From Pseudomonadota bacterium (GTDB lineage Bacteria > Pseudomonadota > Alphaproteobacteria > Sphingomonadales > Sphingomonadaceae), in contig CAUJJQ010000088.1 of the NCBI GenBank assembly GCA_963205285.1, positions 1 through 7,839 of the forward strand: a DNA stretch of 7,839 nucleotides, read 5' to 3'. The translations under genes were made by a program, and so were the position numbers. The notes under the pieces are model-generated. The model worked only from the letters and a program-made list of their open reading frames with translations, was not told where the DNA came from and ran no database searches. Within the stretch, counting starts at the first letter, position 1. Every line of letters begins with the position of its first letter. Below are positions 1 through 6,001 of this stretch, piece by piece.

Positions 1-1
1 G

Positions 2-367
2 ACATTATCGTTGCATATCGCAGATATTGGGGAATGGCAGGTCGATGGCCGCGTCGGGCTGGAACAAAGGCTGCGGTCCACCGGGGGCGAGCTGGGTTGG
101 CGTGCGCGGGCGCGGGTGCGCGCGACACGGCCGCTCAGCCACCACATCAGCTTGCACATCGGCGAGGAATTGATCGGCGCGCTTAACGATACATCTTGGG
201 GGCAGGATGCGGGGTTGACGGCATCGCGCCTGAGCACGGGGGTTAATTACCGATTTTCCGACCATCTGGCGATTGGACCCAGCTATAGCTGGCAGCGCGT
301 GGTGGTCGCCGCCCGGCCCGACCGCAATAGCCATGTGATTGGGCTGACGATTGACGCGGATTTGTGA
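2..367 (+). CDS. DUF2490 family protein, C-terminal part (5' end outside window)
   Basis: The frame is open from the first bases to a TGA at 365-367, so 121 C-terminal residues are present and the N-terminus lies before the window. The fragment has the alternating polar/hydrophobic pattern of amphipathic beta strands. It reads EQRLR...RARARVRATRPL near residues 20-45, then a strand ending in a conserved-looking 'GEELIGALNDTSWGQDAG' stretch, then a 'GVNYRFSDHLAIGPSYSW' strand pair, and it ends in a hydrophobic strand 'HVIGLTIDADL'. This order matches DUF2490 proteins from memory; they are small, presumably outer-membrane beta-barrel proteins of unknown function. The TTG at 11 is probably internal rather than the start. 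The gene converges on the DUF4345 gene with only 7 bases between stops. No signal peptide can be seen because the start is missing. Confidence 0.7.
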   Translation, partial: TLSLHIADIGEWQVDGRVGLEQRLRSTGGELGWRARARVRATRPLSHHISLHIGEELIGALNDTSWGQDAGLTASRLSTGVNYRFSDHLAIGPSYSWQRVVVAARPDRNSHVIGLTIDADL

Positions 368-374
368 CCATCAA

Positions 375-743
375 TCAACGCATGCAATGCAACCGCCAAA
401 ATACTAGTGGCGGAAGGATGATCTCACTCGCCAGCAGTGCAAAGATAATTGGGGGCGGCCAGTCCATCAGCACAATCGAGACTATTCGGGCGAGTCCGCC
501 TAGGAAAAATGCGACCAGCGCTAGGCGCAGCATGACGGTGTGGCGTTCAACATCGGCGGCGGCGGCCCAGAAAATCAGTCCATAGAGGGTAAAGGCAGCG
601 CCATAAAAGCGATTCTGGCTGTCCAATCCAGCATCGCCAGTGACGACGGCACCTAGCAGGCGATCCGCCGCTGGGCCCAGTGCTACATGCGATAATCCCG
701 CCACAATGAAGCCCAAGGCCAGCAGGCGCAGAAATATGCTCAC
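375..743 (-). CDS. DUF4345 family small membrane protein
   Basis: This is a 122-residue, very hydrophobic protein with about four membrane segments (roughly residues 3-22, 46-62, 70-90 and 97-117). The family signature is clear: 'LGPAADRLLGA' at 22-32, 'DSQNRFYG' at 41-48, a 'GGLARIVS' segment, then 'PPP' followed by a last helix 'ALLASEIILPPL'. DUF4345 proteins are inner-membrane proteins of unknown function. I chose the GTG at 743-741 because it lies one base after the stop of the upstream DUF4197 gene, has a GGCGAG-like ribosome site before it, and gives the usual N-terminus that begins directly with the first helix. An ATG at 773 would add ten residues and overlap the upstream gene by 29 bases. 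The gene probably shares a transcript with the DUF4197 gene. The family call is from remembered motifs; the function is unknown. Confidence 0.75.
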   Translation of the reverse strand: MSIFLRLLALGFIVAGLSHVALGPAADRLLGAVVTGDAGLDSQNRFYGAAFTLYGLIFWAAAADVERHTVMLRLALVAFFLGGLARIVSIVLMDWPPPIIFALLASEIILPPLVFWRLHCMR

Positions 744-744
744 G

Positions 745-1424
745 TCAAATCTCGCCCAACCCGAAAACTGCAATAATCAGCGGATCGTTGGTGGCTGCCG
801 GATTGGCGCGGATTGCCGCCTCCTCGGCACCGATGGCGTTCCACAGCCCCCTTTCCGCGCCATCGACGACGTGGCGGGTCAGCCCTGCGACATCGATCCC
901 CGTCGCGGTGCGCAACAATTGGGCGATGCGCGGGTCATTGGCGATGTGCATCGCTTCCCCACCGCCGGGAATATCGCGGTGATGAGCGCGCTGCCCAGCC
1001 CGCTGCGTAACAGGTCGGTCGCGCCGTGCGGGCTGCCGCGCACCAATGCTATAGCATCCGTCACCGACAAATTATTGATTGCCTCTGCGATAATCGGCGC
1101 GGCGCGCTGTGCCCCCGCTTCGGCAAAATCGTTGAGCTGGCGTTGCATTTCCTGCCGAACCGCGTCGCTGGTCAATATGCGGGTGATGAGATTGCGGTTC
1201 TGCGCCCATGCGTCCGGTAGTTCGACCCGCGCCAACTGACTGTCATAATAGCCGCCCGGCTGTAGCAAATAGGCAAAGGCACGCTGCGAAGACAAGGTGA
1301 GCAGACGGCGAATAGCCTCGGTCAAGCTAAAGCCGCTGCCGCTGGCACAGCCGCCCAGCATGGCAATCGCACCGATGGCGCTGCCGCCCGCCAAAAATTG
1401 CCGCTTGTTCCATATCTGCATCAT
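745..1424 (-). pseudogene. DUF4197 family lipoprotein, reading frame broken by one base
   Basis: The N-terminal part starts at ATG 1424, preceded by AAGGA at 1435-1431. It begins with a signal peptide (KRQFLAGGSAIGAIAML) ending in a lipobox LGGC with Cys26, so a lipid-anchored periplasmic protein is expected. The DUF4197 pattern follows: 'LTLSSQRAFAYLLQPGGYYDSQLARVELPD', then a helical 'EAGAQRAAPIIAEAINNLSVTDA' stretch. The frame then leaves the family sequence after 'FPAVG' and stops at 879. The missing C-terminal half continues one frame over: 'EAMHIANDPRIAQLL' onward, ending 'EEAAIRANPAATNDPLIIAVFG' with a TGA at 745-747. Restoring one G in the GGGG run at 960-957 (minus strand) joins both halves into a 226-residue protein of normal family length. 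The cause could be a sequencing error, a true recent mutation, or -1 slippage. The family function is unknown. A second ATG lies at 1421. Confidence 0.8.
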
Positions 1425-1518
1425 GTTGATTCCTTGCCAAGATTCGATAATCTAATCAAAAATTGGGTCGCTACAATCGCTGCTGGCGTTCCCCACCTGT
1501 TCCGGTTACATCAGCGTG
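1425..1518. promoter_or_regulatory. Divergent intergenic region between the DUF4197 gene and radA
   Basis: These 94 bases separate two divergent transcription units and must hold promoters for both if each is transcribed from here. The stretch 1440-1478 is clearly AT-richer than its surroundings. On the minus strand, TTGTAG (1476-1471) and GATTAT (1452-1447), 18 bases apart, form a possible -35/-10 pair for the DUF4197 gene. On the plus strand, TACAAT at 1472-1477 could be a -10 for radA, but I see no good -35 about 17 bases upstream. A small inverted repeat, AGATT-CGAT-AATCT, lies at 1440-1453. All of these are short, degenerate matches. Confidence 0.3.
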
Positions 1519-2901
1519 ATGGCTAAGCCGCGCAAAAATTTTGTCTGCCAAAATTGTGGCAGCCTCTCCACCCGGTGGCAGGGGCAGTGTGATGATTGCG
1601 GCGCCTGGAATAGTCTGGTTGAAGAAGCCGTCACGCCGACCATTTTTGCGGACAAACATCATCTGGCATCGGGTGGGCGGCGTATTTCCTTTGAAGCCTT
1701 GGGTGGGGCGGCTGCGCTGCCCGAACGACTGGTCAGCGACATTGCCGAATTTGACCGTGCATTGGGCGGCGGGCTGGTGCGCGGGTCGGCGAGCCTGATC
1801 GGCGGCGATCCGGGGATTGGTAAATCGACCCTCCTCCTCCAGATTGCGGGACGGCTGGCGCGGACGGGCAAGCGCGTCACCTATATTTCGGGCGAAGAGG
1901 CTGCGGCGCAGGTACGCCTGCGCGCCGCGCGATTGGGCTATGGGGATGCACCAGTGCAATTGGCAGCGGCAACGTCGGTGCGCGATATTTTGACGACGCT
2001 TGCCACCGAAGCGCCTAGCGACTTGGTCATCATCGATTCGATCCAGACGATGCATTCGGACACCATTGATTCGGCCCCCGGCACGGTCAGTCAGGTGCGC
2101 GCCAGTGCATCCGAACTCATCCGTTTTGCCAAGGAAAGCGGGTCGGCGTTGATCCTCGTCGGTCATGTGACCAAGGACGGCTCGCTCGCTGGGCCGCGCG
2201 TGCTCGAACATATGGTCGATGCTGTGCTGGCGTTCGAGGGTGAGCGCAGCCACCAATATCGCATCTTGCGGGCGGTTAAAAACCGTTTTGGCGGCACCGA
2301 TGAAATCGGCGTTTTCGCGATGGAATCCGACGGCCTTAGTGAGGTTGCCAACCCCAGCGCCCTATTCCTGACCGACCGGCATGGTGAGGCGGCCCCCGGC
2401 GCCGTAGTGTTTCCGGCGATGGAGGGGACGCGCGCCGTTCTAGTCGAAATTCAGGCGCTGACCCTGCGTCTGGCCAGTGGGGCGACTCCGCGCCGCGCGG
2501 TGGTTGGTTGGGATGCCAGCCGGTTGGCGATGATTTTGGCGGTGCTGGAGGCGCGATGCGGCCTCTCCCTCTCCTCTGCCGAAGTTTATTTGAACGTCGC
2601 GGGCGGCTATCGCCTGTCTGACCCGGCGGCCGACCTTGCGGTCGCTTGTGCCATCGTATCGGCCTTTGCCGAACGGCCAATCCCTGCAGATTGTGTGCTG
2701 TTCGGCGAAATTGCACTGTCGGGCGAATTGCGCCCGGTCGCACATAGTGGCCTGCGCCTCAAAGAGGCGGCAAAACTGGGTTTTGCGCGCGCCATCCTGC
2801 CCTCATCGGCGGACCAGGGCAGGTCGGGCCGCGCGCCGCTCACCCTCACCAACCACGGACGGCTCAGCCAATGCGTTGACCAAATATTGGGCAGGGGTTA
2901 G
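1519..2901 (+). CDS. radA: DNA repair protein RadA (Sms)
   Basis: RadA is a RecA-like ATPase that helps process recombination intermediates, driving branch migration and DNA unwinding alongside RecA. All family parts are present in this 460-residue protein of normal length. A C4 zinc finger has Cys10, Cys13, Cys24 and Cys27. The Walker A motif GDPGIGKST has Lys102, and Walker B 'LVIIDS' has Asp173. The RadA-specific KNRFG motif is at 254-258. A C-terminal Lon-like domain spans roughly 285-455, with 'DPAADLAV' at 368-375 and 'LFGEIALSGELRPV' after it. As in many RadA proteins, the position of the Lon catalytic serine is not serine, so peptidase activity is not expected. A GTG at 1516 lies directly before the ATG at 1519; ATG is preferred, and no clear ribosome site separates them. 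It heads the plus-strand operon, with cvpA starting 11 bases after its stop. Confidence 0.97.
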   Translation: MAKPRKNFVCQNCGSLSTRWQGQCDDCGAWNSLVEEAVTPTIFADKHHLASGGRRISFEALGGAAALPERLVSDIAEFDRALGGGLVRGSASLIGGDPGIGKSTLLLQIAGRLARTGKRVTYISGEEAAAQVRLRAARLGYGDAPVQLAAATSVRDILTTLATEAPSDLVIIDSIQTMHSDTIDSAPGTVSQVRASASELIRFAKESGSALILVGHVTKDGSLAGPRVLEHMVDAVLAFEGERSHQYRILRAVKNRFGGTDEIGVFAMESDGLSEVANPSALFLTDRHGEAAPGAVVFPAMEGTRAVLVEIQALTLRLASGATPRRAVVGWDASRLAMILAVLEARCGLSLSSAEVYLNVAGGYRLSDPAADLAVACAIVSAFAERPIPADCVLFGEIALSGELRPVAHSGLRLKEAAKLGFARAILPSSADQGRSGRAPLTLTNHGRLSQCVDQILGRG

Positions 2902-2912
2902 GCCGCACCCAA

Positions 2913-3452
2913 ATGGCCGATCCGACAATCTTTGACATTTTGGTGCTCATCGCCTTGGCAACGGGCCTGATTTCGGGCTTTTTGCGGGGGCTGGTGCAGG
3001 AATTATTGTCCATCGCCGCCTTGGTTGCCGCCTTTATTGCGCTGCGTTTCGCACATTTGCCGCTTAGTGACGTGCTGGAACCCAAGGTGGGTGCAGGGGC
3101 ACCGCTGCTCGCCTTTGCGTTGATAGTGGCGATTGTCGGCGGCGGGGGTAAATATCTGGCGACCCGCATCGGGGCGCAAAGCCGCGCCAGCCTGATCGGC
3201 CCGGTTGATCGCCTGCTCGGCGCGGGGTTTGGGATATTGAGGGCGCTGCTGATCGTCACCACCATATTCATGCTGTTCACCATTGGCCTTGGTATTTGGT
3301 ATGGCGACCCCGAAGAACGGCCCGAATGGCTGGAATCCAGCCGCACCTACCCCCTGTTGCGCGCCAGCGGCAGCGTTGTTTCCGCCATCGTTGCAGAACG
3401 GCTGGCCACCGATGGCGCTTCGGATGCGACTTCGCGCCGAGCCGAGCCATGA
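2913..3452 (+). CDS. cvpA: CvpA family inner-membrane protein
   Basis: This is a 179-residue membrane protein with about four predicted helices (roughly residues 6-23, 29-47, 63-84 and 104-129) and a polar, Arg/Glu-rich C-terminal tail. CvpA features are visible. 'FDILVLIALATGLISGFLRGLVQELLSI' opens the protein with the conserved G-x3-G-x2-RG-x3-E spacing. 'GPVDRLLGAGFGILRALLIV' at 96-115 matches the second conserved block before the last helix. CvpA was named for colicin V production in E. coli; it also affects envelope stress and bile resistance, but its exact molecular role is unsettled. The ATG at 2913 follows the radA stop by 11 bases; an AGGGG at 2893-2897 inside the radA end is a rather distant ribosome site. 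The stop overlaps the next start (ATGA at 3449-3452), which suggests coupled translation. Confidence 0.92.
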   Translation: MADPTIFDILVLIALATGLISGFLRGLVQELLSIAALVAAFIALRFAHLPLSDVLEPKVGAGAPLLAFALIVAIVGGGGKYLATRIGAQSRASLIGPVDRLLGAGFGILRALLIVTTIFMLFTIGLGIWYGDPEERPEWLESSRTYPLLRASGSVVSAIVAERLATDGASDATSRRAEP

Positions 3453-3883
3453 CCGGCAATTTATATAGTCCGGAGATTTTGCGATTGGCGATGATCGCGG
3501 GCGCGCACCAACGGCTCGCGACGCCAGACGCCAGCGTTTCGGCACGCACGCCGGTCTGCGGCAGTTCGATCACCACCGACATCGCCATGGATGGTGATGG
3601 CCGAGTGGCGGCGGTTGGGTTTGATCTGTCGGCCTGCGCCTTTGGTCAGGCAGCGGCGGGGCTGTTCGCGCAGGGGGCGGTTGGCCGCACCGCCGAACAA
3701 TTGGCGCTGGCGGCAGAGGGACTGGCGGCATGGTTGGGTGGATATCGCGCGGTGCCGCCCGATTGGCCGCAGATGGAGGCGCTGGTGCCCGCGCGGCAAC
3801 GCAGCGCACGTCATGAAGCGATATTGCTCGCCTTTCGTAGCGGCGCGTCGGCGGCACAACGCGCCATGCTGGGGCGTGGTTGA
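3449..3883 (+). CDS. Iron-sulfur cluster scaffold-like protein (NifU/IscU N-terminal family)
   Basis: This is a 144-residue protein with the IscU/NifU-N fold pattern. It has an N-terminal helix 'YSPEILRLAMIAG', a Cys37 loop 'TPVCGSSITTDI', a beta hairpin 'GRVAAVGFDLSACAFGQAAAGLFAQ' containing Cys63, a helical middle, and a C-terminal helix starting 'RSARHEAILLAF'. Cys37 and Cys63 match the first two cluster ligands of IscU. The third (the Cys of the HC pair) is replaced by Glu123 after His122, and the Asp next to the first Cys in IscU is Ser39. I recall related alphaproteobacterial proteins (CGSTV...ACALGQASS...KARHAS) that share this two-cysteine pattern and are usually called Fe-S assembly scaffolds; the role is unproven. 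The ATG overlaps the cvpA stop by four bases, and the TGA overlaps the antiporter ATG by one. The start is set by that overlap rather than by a strong ribosome site. Confidence 0.82.
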   Translation: MTGNLYSPEILRLAMIAGAHQRLATPDASVSARTPVCGSSITTDIAMDGDGRVAAVGFDLSACAFGQAAAGLFAQGAVGRTAEQLALAAEGLAAWLGGYRAVPPDWPQMEALVPARQRSARHEAILLAFRSGASAAQRAMLGRG

Positions 3884-5658
3884 TGGAGGGGGCGGGGCAT
3901 AATCTGGTTGCCGAAGGGGCGCCATTGCTCGGCTTTGCGCTGATTTTCGTATTATTGTTCCGTCGTTTGGGACTTGGGGCGACGCTGGGTTATCTGGTCG
4001 CGGGTGCGCTGGTCGGCCCGCAATTACTGGGCTGGGTCGGTGGGGCAGAGGCAAAATTGGGCATTGCCGAATTTGGCATCGCGCTCCTCCTCTTTCTGGT
4101 TGGGCTGGAATTGTCCCCCAAGCGCCTTTGGGCGTTGCGCCGCGACATCTTTGGTTTGGGGTTGGCGCAGGTGGTGGCGTCAGGGATCGTCATTGCGCTG
4201 CTCGTCGCGCTGCTTGCCAGCTTTTCCCCCGCCGCAGCATTGGCGCTCGGTCTGCCGCTCGCGCTTTCCTCTACCGCACAGGTGCTCCCCCTCCTTCAAT
4301 CGGCGGGGCGGTTAAAGACGCCATTTGGCGAACGTGCCTTTGCCATTTTGCTGTTTCAGGATTTGTCGATTGTCCCGCTGATAACGATTATCGCCGTGCT
4401 CTCGCGCGCGCCCGCGCCGGCGGGCGCAACCCCCGGCCCCTTGCTCGCGCTTTATACATTGGTGGCGATTGTCGCGCTGATCCTTGCGGGGCGATATTTG
4501 CTGCGCCCATTGTTCCAGTTGATCGGGCGTTGGGGTGAACGCGAATTATTTGTTTTTGCCGGGCTTTTCACGGTCGTGATGAGCGCGGCAGTCATGCAGT
4601 CGCTCGGCCTTTCGACCGCGCTCGGTGCCTTTATCGCCGGGGTGATGCTGGCCGACAGCCCCTATCGCCATGAATTGGAGGCGGATATTGAACCCTTTCG
4701 GTCGATCCTGCTCGGCCTGTTTTTCTTGGCGGTCGGCATGTTGCTCGACCTCCACGCCATCGCCGACCACCCCCTGTTCGTCATCGGCATGGCCTTGGTG
4801 TTGATCGCCGCCAAGACGGGGGTGATTTTTGTCATTGGCCTCGCTTTCCGGCTGGGCTGGCGACAGGCGCTGGCGCTCGGCCTCCTCCTCTCGCAAGGGG
4901 GTGAATTTGCCTTTGTCCTGTTCGCCCATGCGCAGGCAGCATTGTTGATCGCGCCTGAGGCGGCGAGCCTGTTTACCGCCATCGTTACGCTGTCGATGGC
5001 GACCACGCCCTTTTTGATGAAATTGGCGCGCCCATTGCGCAGCGACGCTGTTTTGGGCGCGACCGGTGAACGCGACGCACCCGTTGCCGATGGGGCCAAT
5101 GCGCTGATTATCGGCTATGGCCGTTTTGGCCAGACGGTCGGGCAGATGCTGGCGATACAGGGTATCAGCCTGACCCTGATTGACCGCGATAGTGAAATGA
5201 TCGACACCGCGGCTAATTTCGGTGCCAAAGTCTATTATGGCGATGGCACGCGGCTGGATTTGTTGCGCCAAGCGGGCGCGGCGGAGGCGGAGATCATCCT
5301 ATTTTGCATCGATGGTGACCAGATTGATGCGGCGTTGGCGCGCAGCGTTCATGAGGCCTTTCCTGATGCGGCGCTGTTCATCCGCGCTTATGACCGTCGT
5401 GCTTTCCTGAAGTTACAGGGCGCGCCAGTTGATGGGATCATCCGCGAAGTCATTGAGTCCGCCGTGGTAATGGCACGCCGCGCGATGGATGCTGTGGGGG
5501 TCGATGGTGAGGAAGTATCGCGCACCGAAAGCCTCTATCGGCAGGGCGATATCGAACGGCTGCGCGTGCAGGTGGCGGCGGGCGATCTTGCCGCTGGTCG
5601 CCCGAGTGCGATGGCAGAGGCCGCCGCCGCGCGGGCCGCGGAGGGGGAGCCGGGTTGA
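3883..5658 (+). CDS. Kef-type monovalent cation:proton antiporter (CPA2 family)
   Basis: This 591-residue protein belongs to the CPA2 antiporters, which exchange K+ or Na+ for protons across the inner membrane. The first ~385 residues are about 12 hydrophobic helices. Family marks include 'LGYLVAGALVGP' near the start, 'GLELSPKRLW' at 74-83, 'GLFFLAVGM' around 278-286, and 'SQGGEFAFVLF' from 337. A cytoplasmic TrkA-N/RCK domain follows, with the nucleotide-binding 'GYGRFG' at 411-416 and an acidic 'LIDRDSEM' end of the second strand. The last 35 residues are Ala-rich and probably disordered. The layout is that of KefB/KefC, but no KefF/KefG-like partner lies beside it, so glutathione gating is uncertain and YbaL-type function is equally possible. 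The start ATG overlaps the previous TGA (TGATG); a TTG at 3880 is less likely. Its own stop overlaps the DUF423 start the same way. Confidence 0.93.
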   Translation: MEGAGHNLVAEGAPLLGFALIFVLLFRRLGLGATLGYLVAGALVGPQLLGWVGGAEAKLGIAEFGIALLLFLVGLELSPKRLWALRRDIFGLGLAQVVASGIVIALLVALLASFSPAAALALGLPLALSSTAQVLPLLQSAGRLKTPFGERAFAILLFQDLSIVPLITIIAVLSRAPAPAGATPGPLLALYTLVAIVALILAGRYLLRPLFQLIGRWGERELFVFAGLFTVVMSAAVMQSLGLSTALGAFIAGVMLADSPYRHELEADIEPFRSILLGLFFLAVGMLLDLHAIADHPLFVIGMALVLIAAKTGVIFVIGLAFRLGWRQALALGLLLSQGGEFAFVLFAHAQAALLIAPEAASLFTAIVTLSMATTPFLMKLARPLRSDAVLGATGERDAPVADGANALIIGYGRFGQTVGQMLAIQGISLTLIDRDSEMIDTAANFGAKVYYGDGTRLDLLRQAGAAEAEIILFCIDGDQIDAALARSVHEAFPDAALFIRAYDRRAFLKLQGAPVDGIIREVIESAVVMARRAMDAVGVDGEEVSRTESLYRQGDIERLRVQVAAGDLAAGRPSAMAEAAAARAAEGEPG

Positions 5659-5990
5659 TGCGCAACAGCGGGTTTTGGGCGGCGCTGTGCGCGGCCATGG
5701 CCATCGCGGCAGGCGCATTTGGTGCGCATGCAGCGCCCTTGGCTGCTGCCGCGTTGCTCAAAACCGGCAGTCTTTATCAACTTAGCCATGCCATCGCCGC
5801 GCTGGTGTTGCGCGGGGCTAGTCCACGCAGCGCCATCATATTGCTGGCCGGCAGCAATTTTTTTGCGATCAGCCTCTATGCATTGGCGCTGGGCGCGCCG
5901 CGCTGGCTGGGGGCGATAACGCCCTTGGGCGGCGTGTTGATGATCGGCGGGTGGATTTGCGCCGCCATTGGCTTTGCGCGCAAAGGCTGA
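5658..5990 (+). CDS. DUF423 family membrane protein
   Basis: This is a 110-residue integral membrane protein with about four helices. DUF423 motifs are clear: 'AAGAFGAHA' at about 17-25 near the end of the first helix, 'TGSLYQLSHAIAALVL' in the second, 'SNFFAISLYALALG' in the third, and 'ITPLGGVLMIGGWICAA' in the fourth. Family members such as YwdK and YgdD are small inner-membrane proteins of unknown function. The ATG at 5658 overlaps the antiporter stop (TGATG), and a purine-rich GGAGGGGGAG at 5640-5649 is a good ribosome site. A TTG at 5655 is in frame but less likely. It is the last gene of the radA operon; its TGA at 5988-5990 touches the stop of the convergent aroB gene with no base between. 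Confidence 0.9.
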   Translation: MRNSGFWAALCAAMAIAAGAFGAHAAPLAAAALLKTGSLYQLSHAIAALVLRGASPRSAIILLAGSNFFAISLYALALGAPRWLGAITPLGGVLMIGGWICAAIGFARKG

Positions 5991-6001
5991 TTATTCAGCT
6001 T
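5972..6001. terminator. Candidate bidirectional hairpin at the DUF423/aroB stop junction
   Basis: An inverted repeat GCTGA-TTAT-TCAGC at 5986-5999 folds into a 5-bp stem, extendable by a G-T and an A-T pair to 5984-6001. It contains both stop codons, with the aroB TAA in the loop. A perfect 14-base palindrome, CTTTGCGCGCAAAG, directly precedes it at 5972-5985. Neither side has a long T run; on the minus strand only CTTT follows the stem. A weak intrinsic terminator or an mRNA 3'-end stabiliser is therefore possible but unproven. Confidence 0.3.

Noticed and set aside
393..413. CCGCCA...TGGCGG inverted repeat as a terminator after the DUF2490 gene
   Set aside because: The 6-bp stem with a 9-base loop lies inside the DUF4345 coding end and has no T run after it on the plus strand, so terminator function is not supported.
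745..951. Separate small gene starting at ATG 951
   Set aside because: Its product matches the C-terminal half of DUF4197 and continues in frame upstream to the G run, so it is the detached part of the broken gene rather than an independent one.
640..1239. 199-codon open frame on the plus strand opposite the DUF4345 and DUF4197 genes
   Set aside because: The minus strand carries two recognisable families here, while this frame gives an Arg/Ser/Cys-rich product with no pattern.
2020..2140. A second P-loop or fused function in radA
   Set aside because: The motifs here are the normal Walker B and following segments of RadA; the protein has normal length and domain order.
1471..2256. 261-codon open frame on the minus strand opposite radA
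   Set aside because: It lies wholly antisense to the well-supported radA gene, and its product is rich in Arg/Gln/His with no family pattern, as expected of a GC-rich shadow frame.
4546..5271. 241-codon open frame on the minus strand opposite the Kef antiporter
   Set aside because: It is antisense to clear transmembrane and TrkA-N coding sequence. Its product is full of Gln, Arg and Lys and has no recognisable domain.
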